From positions 2,875,987 through 2,939,986 of the forward strand of contig NZ_CP129104.1 in the NCBI RefSeq assembly GCF_030406605.1: a stretch of 64,000 nt of DNA, read 5' to 3'. The DNA comes from Curtobacterium sp. 458 (GTDB lineage: Bacteria; Actinomycetota; Actinomycetes; Actinomycetales; Microbacteriaceae). The notes under the pieces are model-generated. The model saw nothing but the letters and a program-made list of their open reading frames with translations, was not told where the DNA came from and did no database searches. Each line of letters begins with the position of its first letter. Position 1 is the first letter of the stretch. Shown here in pieces: positions 25,662-34,403 of this stretch. The translations under genes and the position numbers were made by a program.

Positions 25662-27155
25662 CTACCCGTCCGCGGTTTCGATCATCGCCACGATGTGCGG
25701 CGTGCTCCACCGGAGGAGCGCCGAGGACGGTGGCGCGTCGAGGTCCTCGCCCCAGACGGCGACCGCCGCGCCCGACATCGGCGTGGACAGCCGCGATCCC
25801 GAGTCCCCGTCCCACGACCGCAGCGTCCAGTGCCGGCGGAGGTCAGCCGCGGTGTACGCGGCATCCGCCGGGTCGAGGTCGGACGGCACCTCGTAGAGGT
25901 AGTACGAGTCGTAGTCGAGCAGGTCGGTCCCGGCCGCGGCCAGGTCGTCCGCCCCGGCTCGGTGCGCCCGTCGCTCCCGACGCTCCGCCGGGTCCTCCGT
26001 GTCCCCGTCGAAGCTCCAGTACGTGACGCGGATGCGCGGGTCCAGGCGTCGGATCGCCGACCGGTCGATGCCGTCGTTCCACGCCCAGACCGATCGGGTG
26101 CCGACCGCGGCCGCCATCGTGTTCAGCCACGTGACCCGATCACCGGCGCTGACGTCCGCACCCCACTCATCGCCACCGATGTGGACCGCTCGACTGTGCG
26201 GGAACGTCCGCGTCACCTCGGCGAGCAGGTCCTTCGCCAACGCGACGCTGCCGGGCGCCGACGGGTCGAGTTCGCTCTCGCCGCCGCGGATGCGGTCCAC
26301 CCACCGCTGCCCGTGTCGCGCCTCGAGGAGCGCGAACGCCGCGGCCATGTGCCCCGGGGTGTCGATCTCGGGGACGATCGCGATCCGCTGCTTCTCGGCG
26401 TACGCCGCGATCGCCCTCGCCTGGGCGGTGCTGAGGAACGGGCGGCCCGTGACCCGGCTCGTGTAGACACCGTCGCGCAGGTCGGCGTTCGCCGGAGTCT
26501 GCCCGAGGACCGCGCTCTCGATCCCGACGTTCTGGTCGTCGGTGAGGTGCAGGTGCAGGAAGCGGCCTCCGTGTGCGGCGAGGAGGTCGATGTACCGCTC
26601 GATGAGCGCCGGGCGGTAGTAGGCACGGGCGACGTCGAGCATCACGCCGGTCTCGGGCCGGGCCGGGGTCGCTCGCCCGGTGCGCACCGTCGACGTCGAC
26701 GTGCGACAGGTCGACGCGGAGTACACGCCCGTGCACGCGACGACCGCGTACTTCCCGGCGGGCACCCGGGACGCGGTGGTCAGCGTCGCACCGACGGTCG
26801 CCGTCCTGCCCGTGGCCAGCGCCCGGACCGGCACGTGCCCGAGCGCGTAGCGCCCGCTGCCCGACGCGAGGTACAGCCACGCTGGGAGCGCAGACGTCCT
26901 CGACGTGCCGGTGTTCCGCACCGTCACGCTGGTCCGGACGGTCGTCCGGGTCGACGAGCTGGTGCTGCTGGCACCGACCGCCGTGATCGTGGGTCCCGGC
27001 GCGGTCGGGGACGCGGCTGCCGCCTGCTGATCGCGGGGGTCGACGGCCCCGGCGACGGCGCCCACCCCGACCACGACAGCCACTGCACCGGCGATCGCGA
27101 TGCCGAGCGCGACGACCCGTCGGACGGTCCGTCTCCGGCCCTCGCGGGCGCTCAC
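25662..27155 (-). CDS. GH20 beta-N-acetylhexosaminidase, dispersin B-like, with N-terminal adhesion-type domain
   Basis: The 497-residue protein has an N-terminal membrane helix or uncleaved signal (about 13-37), a CARDB-like beta domain (about 50-160) and a GH20 TIM barrel (about 165-497). Catalytic Asp329-Glu330 lie in HIGGDEWG. Several segments track dispersin B, the enzyme that cuts poly-beta-1,6-N-acetylglucosamine: LDVARAYYRPALIERYIDLL, LHLHLTDDQNVGIES, VTYWSFDGDTEDPAERRERR and LLDYDSYYLYEVPSDL. That is closer than to chitobiases or lysosomal hexosaminidases. GTG 27155 overlaps the stop of a lipoprotein gene. A role in remodelling or degrading PNAG-type matrix at the cell surface is inferred. 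Confidence 0.87.
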   Translation of the reverse strand: MSAREGRRRTVRRVVALGIAIAGAVAVVVGVGAVAGAVDPRDQQAAAASPTAPGPTITAVGASSTSSSTRTTVRTSVTVRNTGTSRTSALPAWLYLASGSGRYALGHVPVRALATGRTATVGATLTTASRVPAGKYAVVACTGVYSASTCRTSTSTVRTGRATPARPETGVMLDVARAYYRPALIERYIDLLAAHGGRFLHLHLTDDQNVGIESAVLGQTPANADLRDGVYTSRVTGRPFLSTAQARAIAAYAEKQRIAIVPEIDTPGHMAAAFALLEARHGQRWVDRIRGGESELDPSAPGSVALAKDLLAEVTRTFPHSRAVHIGGDEWGADVSAGDRVTWLNTMAAAVGTRSVWAWNDGIDRSAIRRLDPRIRVTYWSFDGDTEDPAERRERRAHRAGADDLAAAGTDLLDYDSYYLYEVPSDLDPADAAYTAADLRRHWTLRSWDGDSGSRLSTPMSGAAVAVWGEDLDAPPSSALLRWSTPHIVAMIETADG

Positions 27156-27655
27156 CGTCCCGCTCCCCGGGTGACGACGACGGCGTCGAACAACGACCGC
27201 CCCGAGCGGTCCGTCGTCGATGCGTCGAGGGTGATCCCGTCGCTGCCCGCCGGGACGTCGATCGGGATCCGGCTCGATGTCCCGCAGGTGATGTCGGCCT
27301 GCCCGAGGAGTGCACTCGGTCCGTCATCGTCGACGGTGAGTTCGGTGATGCGCAGGTGCACCTTCTGCTCTGACCGGCAGACGGCCAGCACGTCGTACGG
27401 GCCGTGGAGGTCGTACTCGAGCGACACGAGAGCGCGGGCCGTCCTGCTGCCGTCCTCGGCGATCAGTCCCCCACCCCCTCCACCGTGGTTCGCCGTGCCG
27501 TCCACGCCGAGCTGCGCGGAGGCCAGGCTCATCCACTGGGCGGAGTCCTCCGAGAGGGCCTCGCTGTGGTCGCCGCCGGAGCAGCCGACGAGCAGCGACG
27601 CTGCCACGACGCTGACGACGAGCGCGCTGACGGAGTGACGACGGAGCGGGTGCAC
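27152..27655 (-). CDS. Putative lipoprotein upstream of GH20
   Basis: The 167-residue protein has a lipobox LVGC with Cys25 as lipidation site, then a Gly-rich stretch (ANHGGGGGGL) and a beta-rich C-terminal half with two cysteines (VCRSEQK and ITCGTS). No family is recognised. GTG 27655 was chosen because it gives a proper signal peptide and has AGGA upstream; the longer frame starts with a polar His-rich lead. It overlaps the dispersin-like GH20 start by four bases, so it is probably a surface partner of that enzyme (inference). Confidence 0.72.
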   Translation of the reverse strand: MHPLRRHSVSALVVSVVAASLLVGCSGGDHSEALSEDSAQWMSLASAQLGVDGTANHGGGGGGLIAEDGSRTARALVSLEYDLHGPYDVLAVCRSEQKVHLRITELTVDDDGPSALLGQADITCGTSSRIPIDVPAGSDGITLDASTTDRSGRSLFDAVVVTRGAGR

Positions 27656-27772
27656 GTGATGATCCTGCCGTGCGCCACCGCCGTCCGGCGACCCCGCCAT
27701 CGCGGGACAGCCGTGTGCGGCGTAGTCTCACCGTCGTCAGCACGCTCCTCGACGACGAGAGCAGGTCACACC

Positions 27773-29638
27773 GTGCGCAGATCCCTGCAGGCGGTCCTCA
27801 CGATCGCGACGGTCGCGGCACTCGCGACCACGTTCCTCCAGGCCGGTGCCGAGGCGCCACCCGCGCTGGCCGCCAGCGCGACGTCCGCACGCGGCCAGGC
27901 CGCGCCGACCCACCAGAACCCCATGACGCTGTCGCTGCCGGACGGGCAGACCGCCGCGAGCTGTGCGGACCCGACCGTCGTGCACGGGGTCGGGCGGGAC
28001 CGCGACTGGTACCTCTACTGCACGAGTGACGCCCTCACCGCGACCGAGGAGGACCCCGACGGATCGCTGGTCCAGCACGTCGTCCCCACCTACCGTTCGA
28101 CGGACCTCACGCACTGGGCGTACGTCGGCGACGCCTTCACGGCCAAGCCGGCCTGGGTCGGCGACGCGAACGGCATCTGGGCCCCTGACGTCGTGTACCG
28201 GAACGGTCGCTGGTACCTGTACTACGCCGCGTCGGACACCCCGACGGCGACCTCGCCGACCGGTGGCGGATCGGCCGTCGGTGTTGCGACGAGCACGAGC
28301 CCGACCGGTCCCTGGAAGGACTCGGGCGGTCCCGTCGTCGCGCCGCAGGCCGCGCCGAACGGCGCCGAACAGCGCTGGGAGTTCGACCCCGAGGTCATCA
28401 CCGACCACGGCGCCACCTACCTGTACTTCGGCAGCTACTTCGGCGGGGTGAACGTCCGACGTCTGACCCCGGACGGGCTGCGTTCGGTGCCGTCCACCGA
28501 GCGCGAGATCGCCATCGACAACCGGTACGAGGGCACCTACCTCATGCGCCACGACGGCTGGTGGTACTTCATGGGGTCCGCGACGAACTGCTGCAACGGC
28601 GCGCTCACCGGGTACGGCGTCTTCGTCGCGCGGTCTCGCAGCCCGCTCGGGCCCTTCACCGACCGGGACGGCGTGGCGATCACGGCGACCCGCGTGGGCG
28701 GCACCCCGATGCTCGCGCAGAACGGCGACCGCTGGGTCGGGACCGGGCACAACGCGGTCGTGACGGACCTCGCCGGTCAGGACTGGATCGTCTACCACGC
28801 GGTCGACCGTGACGACCCGTACTACGCCGGTCAGGGCACCTACACGAAGCGCCCGGTGCTCATCGACCCGCTCGACTGGGTCGGTGGCTGGCCCGTCGTC
28901 CGGGGTGGTGCGGGTCCGTCCGACTCGGTGCAGCCCGGACCCGTCGCCCAGCCCGGCGAACGCCCGACGTACCGTCCGACCCGGACACCGGTCGACGTCC
29001 CCGGGCGACTGCTCCGCTCTGCCTCGACCTCGTTCGACGGGTCGACGCTGCCGGCATCGCTCAGCTGGATCCGTGAACCCGATCCGTCGACGTGGACGGT
29101 CAGCGGCGGCGCCCTCCGCTGGCAGACCCAGGACGCCGACATCCACCCACCGGCGACGCCACTGGCTTCCGTGCTCGCCGAACCCGCACCGCGCGGCGAC
29201 TACGTCGTCGAGACGACGGTCGCGGTGGACACCCCGGCCACCGGCGACGGTGTGAACTACGTCCAGGGTGGACTGATCGTGTACGGCGACGACGGCAACT
29301 ACGTCCGTCTGACGTCCAACTCGATCTTCGACACCCGGCAGACGGAGTTCGGCAAGGAGGTCTCGCCGCAGCCGGCGGGAGCACCGAACTACGGGAACAT
29401 GGTCGTCGGGCCGGTGGGAGACCGCACCACGCTGCGGATCGTGCACCGTGTCGTCGACGGGCTCGACCAGTACACGGCGTACACGAGCGACGACGGCCGA
29501 CACTTCGTCCGGGGCGGCACCTGGACGGCGGACCTCGGGGCGCACCCGCGCATCGGGCTGATCTCGCTCGGTGGCGCCGGCTTCACGAGCACGTTCGACG
29601 GCCTCCGCGTCAGCACGGTGCGGAGCGTGCGGGGCTGA
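27773..29638 (+). CDS. Secreted GH43-family glycoside hydrolase with C-terminal concanavalin-like domain
   Basis: The 621-residue protein has a signal peptide and a five-bladed GH43 domain (about 40-390). The likely base Asp is in SCADPTVV, the pKa-modulating Asp in NGIWAPDVVY and the acid Glu in YEGTYLMR. Segments such as YRSTDLTHWAYVG and GHNAVV are typical of arabinan endo-1,5-alpha-L-arabinosidases and related enzymes. A C-terminal domain (about 420-615) resembles the DUF1349/beta-xylosidase concanavalin-like fold: NYVQGGLIVYGDDGNYVRL. GTG 27773 gives the signal peptide; the site upstream is only moderate. Plant arabinan or arabinoxylan is the likely target, which suits a plant-associated actinobacterium. 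Confidence 0.87.
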   Translation: MRRSLQAVLTIATVAALATTFLQAGAEAPPALAASATSARGQAAPTHQNPMTLSLPDGQTAASCADPTVVHGVGRDRDWYLYCTSDALTATEEDPDGSLVQHVVPTYRSTDLTHWAYVGDAFTAKPAWVGDANGIWAPDVVYRNGRWYLYYAASDTPTATSPTGGGSAVGVATSTSPTGPWKDSGGPVVAPQAAPNGAEQRWEFDPEVITDHGATYLYFGSYFGGVNVRRLTPDGLRSVPSTEREIAIDNRYEGTYLMRHDGWWYFMGSATNCCNGALTGYGVFVARSRSPLGPFTDRDGVAITATRVGGTPMLAQNGDRWVGTGHNAVVTDLAGQDWIVYHAVDRDDPYYAGQGTYTKRPVLIDPLDWVGGWPVVRGGAGPSDSVQPGPVAQPGERPTYRPTRTPVDVPGRLLRSASTSFDGSTLPASLSWIREPDPSTWTVSGGALRWQTQDADIHPPATPLASVLAEPAPRGDYVVETTVAVDTPATGDGVNYVQGGLIVYGDDGNYVRLTSNSIFDTRQTEFGKEVSPQPAGAPNYGNMVVGPVGDRTTLRIVHRVVDGLDQYTAYTSDDGRHFVRGGTWTADLGAHPRIGLISLGGAGFTSTFDGLRVSTVRSVRG

Positions 29639-29952
29639 TCCCGATCACCCGACCGTCCTCAGCCTCGGATCCAGCGGCAGCGATCTCCGACGCGGACGGC
29701 TGCGAGGGAGCAGGCGAAATGCTTCGCCGCACGAATGTCGACGTCGAAGCGCAGGTGCACTTCGACGGTTGCGAGCACGGGCGGCAGCCTTCGGCGCCGG
29801 CGACGACTCTCGACCATCCCCGTGCGCGGAGTTCGCACCCGTTGCTCGAGCGTGCTGCGAAGCAGTTCAGGTCCCGCCCGGTGACGATGCTCGGGAGTAG
29901 CGTCACCGGCGCCGCCTGCCCGAGGCGCGCACGGGGACAGAACGGACACGCA
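29639..29952. other. 314-bp gap between GH43 and Hydin/FN3 gene
   Basis: No gene is supported here. Two small inverted repeats are seen, GCGAA/TTCGC at 29714-29727 and CGTCGAAG/CTTCGACG at 29742-29767. They may form weak hairpins after the GH43 gene. The promoter of the next gene should lie in the second half, but I see no clear -35/-10 pair. Confidence 0.4.
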
Positions 29953-31707
29953 ATGCAGCGCATCGCCCGCGCGGCAGCCATCGGCACCGCCGCAATCCTG
30001 ACAGCTGGGCTCCTCACCACGATGGGCACCGGCCCGGCCGGTGCGGCCACGGACACCGGTGGAGTGCTGCAGGTGCTCTCCCCGTGGTACGGCACCAAGG
30101 GTCAGCTGGAGTTCGCCGACGGCGGGAACGTGCAACGCCGGATCTTCGACACCACCCGCGGCGTCGATGCTCGGGCGACGAACGGCGCCGCGTTCACGCT
30201 GACTCCTCCGGACGGGGAAGCGTTGACCACGGGTGTGTACCGCCTGGTCGGAGACCAGGGGTACGGCGCGAAGGTGCCGACACTGTCCATCGACGGTGAG
30301 TACATGTACGGCGAGTTCGACATCGTCGACCTCGCCTCCGACCCGGCCAACGGTCTCATCACCCGTTTCGATGCCGTCATGCCTGGAGTGGGTGAGTTCC
30401 GGTACGGCGAGGACGCGGGCGAGTCCGTTGTGTTCGGAGCTCGGAACCTGATGTTCCCGGAGACCTACATCGGTCTCCCGAAGACGGTTCAGCAGCAAAC
30501 CGTTCACAACACCGGGACCGCTCCGGTCGCGCTCGGCAAGCCGGCCGTCACCGGGGTCAACGCCACGTCGTTCTCCGTGAGCGGCAGCACCTGCACGACC
30601 ACGCTCGCGCCGGACGCGACCTGCACCTTCGCCGTCGGCTTCGTGCCGAAGGCCGCCGGGCCCGCCACCGCGGTGCTGAACGTGAAGGTCGGGACGGCAA
30701 CCCGCACCGTGCCACTCACCGGGTCGGCGTTCCTCGGCACGACCAGCATCACCTCGTACGGCAAGGGCATCGTCGACAAGGGCAGGACGACGAAGACCAA
30801 CTCGGCGAACACGACCATGTCGGTCGTCCAGATGCCCTACGGGTGGATGTTCAACGCGGACCGGCCCGACGGTTCGGGGAGCGCGCTCAACATCCGGCTC
30901 ACGACACCGGAGAAACGGCCCTTCCCCGTCGGGACGACGAAGACCACCGTCGGCGGTGGGTACAGCATCGTCGACACCGTGGACTCGTGGGCCTGCGATT
31001 CGAGCGGCACCGTCACCGTGAAGCAGTTCACCCTCAACCCGGTGACCGGTCTGCCTGACACGGTGAACATGTCGTGGGTGCAGTACTGCGACAACGGGGA
31101 GAAGTACCCGCAGACGGGAACGCTGCAGTGGCAGGCACGAAGCGACGTGACACCGCCTGCGGCACCGACGTCAGCTTCCGTGTCGTCGGCGTCACCGCGG
31201 AAGGTCACGTGGAAGGCGTCGGCATCGAAGGACGTCAAGTCCTACGTTGCCCGCCTCGTGCAGGGCACTGGTGCGAACGCGACACCGGAGAGCGGCACAC
31301 CGCTGACCGTGTCCGGTACCACTGCGGCGGTGCCGACCGTTCCCGCCGGCGTGTACACGGTGGAGGTCTTCGCCATCGACGGAGCCGGCAACCCGAGCAA
31401 GCCAGCAGTCGCGCGGTTCGGCACCGCGCCGGTGAGCGTGACGGCGCCGGGCCGCCCCACCATCACGACCGTCACCAGCGGCCCCGGGACAGCCGAGGTG
31501 TTCTTCACGCCGCCCGCGGACGACGGCGGGCTCCCCATCACGGGCTACGTGCTCTCCACCCTCGTCGGAACACACACTGTCAGCGGGACGTCGAGCCCGC
31601 TCACCCTCACCGGCCTCTCGTCCGGGAGCTGGGAGATGAGCGTCACCGCCGTCAACGCAGCCGGGAAGGGTCAGCCGTCGCTGGCGGTCTACGCCGACGT
31701 GCAGTAG
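29953..31707 (+). CDS. Secreted choice-of-anchor (Hydin-like) protein with FN3 repeats
   Basis: The 584-residue protein has a signal peptide (cleavage near residue 32), an N-terminal beta domain, an ASH/Hydin-like domain (about 165-255; TVHNTGTAPVALGKPAVTG, CTFAVGFVPKAAG), a middle domain with a Cys pair (SWACDSSG, VQYCDNGEK) and two fibronectin type III domains (about 395-480 and 495-584; VTWKASASKDVKSYV, VFFTPPADDGGLPITGYVL). There is no catalytic motif and no cell-wall anchor. ATG 29953 is clear from the signal peptide, with a weak ribosome-binding site. It is probably an adhesin or carbohydrate-binding accessory to the secreted hydrolases; the ligand is unknown. Confidence 0.75.
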   Translation: MQRIARAAAIGTAAILTAGLLTTMGTGPAGAATDTGGVLQVLSPWYGTKGQLEFADGGNVQRRIFDTTRGVDARATNGAAFTLTPPDGEALTTGVYRLVGDQGYGAKVPTLSIDGEYMYGEFDIVDLASDPANGLITRFDAVMPGVGEFRYGEDAGESVVFGARNLMFPETYIGLPKTVQQQTVHNTGTAPVALGKPAVTGVNATSFSVSGSTCTTTLAPDATCTFAVGFVPKAAGPATAVLNVKVGTATRTVPLTGSAFLGTTSITSYGKGIVDKGRTTKTNSANTTMSVVQMPYGWMFNADRPDGSGSALNIRLTTPEKRPFPVGTTKTTVGGGYSIVDTVDSWACDSSGTVTVKQFTLNPVTGLPDTVNMSWVQYCDNGEKYPQTGTLQWQARSDVTPPAAPTSASVSSASPRKVTWKASASKDVKSYVARLVQGTGANATPESGTPLTVSGTTAAVPTVPAGVYTVEVFAIDGAGNPSKPAVARFGTAPVSVTAPGRPTITTVTSGPGTAEVFFTPPADDGGLPITGYVLSTLVGTHTVSGTSSPLTLTGLSSGSWEMSVTAVNAAGKGQPSLAVYADVQ

Positions 31708-32077
31708 CGGACGCGATCCTCGGAGCGATCTGCCGGGCCGGCCGGGGCGTCCTCCGCTGACTGGGTCGCTGTCCCGAACGGCCGCGGCGGTCTCGACGTG
31801 GGGACCGGGCTGGTGAGCGGACTCCTCGTCGCCCCGATCGTCGTCAGGGTCGGATGTGTGAGCACCGCCCAGAACCGTCGATCGTCCTCGGGTACGGTCG
31901 GCCGAGTCGGGCGGCGCCCGCGCCGGCACCAGCGTTCACCGCTCCCGATGCGATGTCAGCTGTCGGGTGCCGGCCAGTCCGCAGGCGCGGAAGTCGCACC
32001 GCACGACAGCACTGCACGCCCCTCGGCCGTGCCATCTGCTCGGATCTGCGGATCGAGCAACCCCTGGTGGAACACGA
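31708..32077. other. 370-bp gap without a recognisable gene
   Basis: Open frames here have no similarity that I recognise and no good ribosome-binding site. The region separates the Hydin/FN3 gene from the tRNA cluster. I see no strong hairpin directly after the 31707 stop. Confidence 0.4.
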
Positions 32078-32103
32078 AAGCCCCCGGCGTCTGCCGGGGG
32101 CTT
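32078..32103 (-). terminator. Terminator of the minus-strand tRNA cluster
   Basis: AAGCCCCCGGC (32078-32088) pairs with GCCGGGGGCTT (32093-32103) around a 4-base loop, just after tRNA-Val(GAC). On the minus strand the stem is followed by TCGTG rather than a U-tract. Confidence 0.8.
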
Positions 32104-32111
32104 CTTCGTGG

Positions 32112-32183
32112 TGGGCGATACTGGGATCGAACCAGTGACCTCTTCCGTGTCAGGGAAGCGCGCTACCGCTGCGCCAATCGCCC
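32112..32183 (-). tRNA. tRNA-Val (GAC)
   Basis: A 72-base cloverleaf: acceptor arms GGGCGAT/ATCGCCC with discriminator A, anticodon stem CTTCC/GGAAG around CTGACAC (anticodon GAC), and T-loop GTTCGATCC. It is the last gene of the Gly-Cys-Val minus-strand cluster. Confidence 0.95.
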
Positions 32184-32201
32184 AGAGGAGTGTGGAGCTG
32201 G

Positions 32202-32272
32202 AGGTGGGGACGGGATTCGAACCCGCGTGGACGGCTTTGCAGGCCGCTGCCTAGCCTCTCGGCCACCCCACC
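32202..32272 (-). tRNA. tRNA-Cys (GCA)
   Basis: A 71-base cloverleaf: acceptor arms GGTGGGG/CCCCACC with discriminator U as usual for tRNA-Cys, anticodon loop CTGCAAA (GCA), and T-loop GTTCGAATC. It lies between tRNA-Gly and tRNA-Val. Confidence 0.95.
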
Positions 32273-32355
32273 ATCGAGGTTCACGTCTCCGTGAGTACCC
32301 GAACGGTGGGATACCCTCTGGTGAGTCGTCGCGACCCGGAGGTCGAGACACTCGA

Positions 32356-32426
32356 GCGGATGACGAGATTCGAACTCGCGACCCTCACCTTGGCAAGGTG
32401 ATGCGCTACCACTGCGCCACATCCGC
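32356..32426 (-). tRNA. tRNA-Gly (GCC), copy 2
   Basis: The 71-base sequence is identical to the tRNA-Gly gene at 21484-21554, same strand, about 10.9 kb apart. It is the first gene of the minus-strand Gly-Cys-Val cluster. Confidence 0.95.
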
Positions 32427-32483
32427 ATGTCGCTGCTCGGGTGGCCGTTCGTGCTGGCCTGCCGTCTCGGCGACGTCGTAAAC

Positions 32484-32511
32484 TCTATACGAACCCTGGC
32501 GCATCCGCCAA
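32484..32511 (-). promoter_or_regulatory. Likely promoter of the tRNA-Gly-Cys-Val cluster
   Basis: On the minus strand TTGGCG (32511-32506) and TATAGA (32489-32484) are 16 bp apart, about 58 bp upstream of tRNA-Gly. The local AT content is unusually high for this window. Confidence 0.5.
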
Positions 32512-32600
32512 AATCCTTCCGGTTCACCGGGCGTGTCCCCCGTGTTCACGCGGATGCGTGGGCATCGAACCCCCGCGCCACACCCGGGCGGCACGTCGCG

Positions 32601-32630
32601 TTCGGCTCCGGCTCCCGCATCCGCTACTAT
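32601..32630 (+). promoter_or_regulatory. Possible promoter of tRNA-Val(CAC)
   Basis: TTCGGC (32601-32606) and TACTAT (32625-32630) are 18 bp apart, with the -10 about 22 bp upstream of the tRNA. The -10 is good and the -35 is weak. Confidence 0.35.
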
Positions 32631-32652
32631 CGACTGGCACGACAAGTGCAGC

Positions 32653-32725
32653 GGGCGATTGGCGCAGTTGGTAGCGCGCTTCGTTCACACCGAAGAGGTC
32701 ATCAGTTCGAGTCTGGTATCGCCCA
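32653..32725 (+). tRNA. tRNA-Val (CAC)
   Basis: A 73-base cloverleaf: acceptor arms GGGCGAT/ATCGCCC with discriminator A, anticodon stem CTTCG/CGAAG around TTCACAC (CAC), and T-loop GTTCGAGTC. It is divergent from the other tRNA genes and is followed by its own terminator. Confidence 0.95.
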
Positions 32726-32751
32726 CCCGCTGTGTCGCTTGACGACACGAC

Positions 32752-32784
32752 CGAGAGCCCGACGCAGCACGCGTCGGGCTCTCG
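32752..32784 (+). terminator. Terminator after tRNA-Val(CAC)
   Basis: CGAGAGCCCGACGC (32752-32765) pairs perfectly with GCGTCGGGCTCTCG (32771-32784), followed by TCGTTCC. It separates the tRNA from the jetABC operon. Confidence 0.85.
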
Positions 32785-32855
32785 TCGTTCCGGCAAGCAG
32801 CCGACGCACGCCGACTCCAGCAATCCGACACCAGCAGAACGATCCACAGGGGCAC

Positions 32856-34403
32856 ATGACCGACGTCGACCTCGAGTTCGCCCGCGTCCGCGCCGTCCTC
32901 GACCGTCCGACCCTCCGGCTCCTCTCGCGTCCGACCAGCGCCGCGGTCGTGGCCGTGTTCCGCGCGGTGTTCGACCGCGACGTCCAGTACGTCCCCGCCG
33001 ACCGGATGCACCTCCAGGTCGAGGAGCACGTCGCCCGGCTCCAGGCGATGGGCGCCCGGGTGCCCGCGAGCGAGCAGGGCGGCGACGTCGAGGAGACACG
33101 ACCGAACGGCCGGGCGCTCTGTCGCGAGTGGGTCGCCGCACAGTGGCTCGTGCGGTCGAACTCCCCCGACGGCGACGAGCAGTACTCCCTGACGAGCCAC
33201 GCCCTCGAGGCGCTGAGCCTCGTGGACGCCCTGAGCGCGGATCGGGCCCTCATCAGCGAGAGCCGCCTCGCGATGATCGTCGACGCCGTGCACCGGTGGG
33301 CGGCACGCGCCGAACCCGACCCCGACGTGCAGATCCGCCGCCTCGACGCACAGATCGCCGAGCTCCAGGCGGAGCGGGACCGGTTGGCGAGCGGCGACAC
33401 GGTCGAGACCGTCGACGACGACCGGATGCGCGACGGGTACACGAACATCTCCGACCTCATCCGCCAGCTGCCGAGCGACTTCAAGCGGGTCGAGGAAGCG
33501 GTGGCGACGATGCACCGCTCGATCGTCGAGGACTTCCGCAGCGAGGTCCGCCCGATCGGCGAGATCCTCGACGACTACCTCGCCCGCACCGACAACCTCA
33601 TGCAGTCGACGCCGGAGGGCCGCGCGTTCGAGGGTGCGTTCGAGCTCCTCCGCGACGACGCGCTCCTGCTCCGACTCCGTGACGACATCGGCACGATCCT
33701 CGCGCACCCGTTCGCCTCCACCCTCGAGCCTGGTGAGCGCCGCGCGTTCCGGAACACGGTCAGCATCCTGCGGCAGGGCATCGAGGACGTCCTCGCCCGT
33801 CGACGACAGCTCACCGCGACCCTCCGCGACCAGATCGTCGCGCACGACGTCGTCCGCGACCGCGAGCTCGACGCGGTCCTCCGCTCGGTCAACCGCGGGC
33901 TCGCGGCCTGGATCGAGCGTGGATCGGCACGGGACCGCGTGCCGCTCGGCCTCCTGCCGGAGCCGGCCGAGGTCGAGACCCTCCGCGAGCGCTTCTACGA
34001 CCCGGACAACGAGTCGGTGCCGCCACCGATCGAGGAGCCCGACGACGACGTCTTCGACGACCTCGACGTCGACACGCTCCGGCGCCACGGCGGCCCGCTG
34101 CTCGCCGAGCTGCGCGACGCACTCCGGTCCGCGGTCGACACGACCAGCGCCGCCGCCTTCCACGGCCTGCCGGACGAGCACCGCCGACCCGTCGAGCTCT
34201 TCGGCCTCGCACACCTGCTCACGGGCCGCCCGGACTTCGAGGAGGCCCGGCACGTGGTCGCCCACCACACGGTCCGGCCCGACGGCAGCGCGGTCACCTT
34301 CCACATGCCGACCGCCGCCCTCGCCGACGGCGACGCCACGGCGGAGCACGACGCAGCGCACGACCCAGCACGCACAGCACCACACGCACAGGAGGCACGG
34401 TGA
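32856..34403 (+). CDS. jetA: JetA/MksF-like kleisin subunit (DUF3375)
   Basis: JetA (MksF) is the kleisin that bridges the heads of the SMC-like ATPase in Wadjet and MksBEF complexes. The 515-residue protein has the DUF3375 layout: an N-terminal winged-helix region (LRLLSRPTSAAVVAVFRAVF, then EQYSLTSHALEAL), a long helical middle part (IRRLDAQIAELQAERDRL, FKRVEEAVATMHRSIVEDF, STPEGRAFEGAFELLRDD) and a C-terminal winged-helix domain. An acidic linker EEPDDDVFDDLDVD precedes it. ATG 32856 has AGGGG upstream. The stop overlaps the jetB GTG by four bases. The operon starts 130 bp after tRNA-Val(CAC). Confidence 0.87.
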   Translation: MTDVDLEFARVRAVLDRPTLRLLSRPTSAAVVAVFRAVFDRDVQYVPADRMHLQVEEHVARLQAMGARVPASEQGGDVEETRPNGRALCREWVAAQWLVRSNSPDGDEQYSLTSHALEALSLVDALSADRALISESRLAMIVDAVHRWAARAEPDPDVQIRRLDAQIAELQAERDRLASGDTVETVDDDRMRDGYTNISDLIRQLPSDFKRVEEAVATMHRSIVEDFRSEVRPIGEILDDYLARTDNLMQSTPEGRAFEGAFELLRDDALLLRLRDDIGTILAHPFASTLEPGERRAFRNTVSILRQGIEDVLARRRQLTATLRDQIVAHDVVRDRELDAVLRSVNRGLAAWIERGSARDRVPLGLLPEPAEVETLRERFYDPDNESVPPPIEEPDDDVFDDLDVDTLRRHGGPLLAELRDALRSAVDTTSAAAFHGLPDEHRRPVELFGLAHLLTGRPDFEEARHVVAHHTVRPDGSAVTFHMPTAALADGDATAEHDAAHDPARTAPHAQEAR

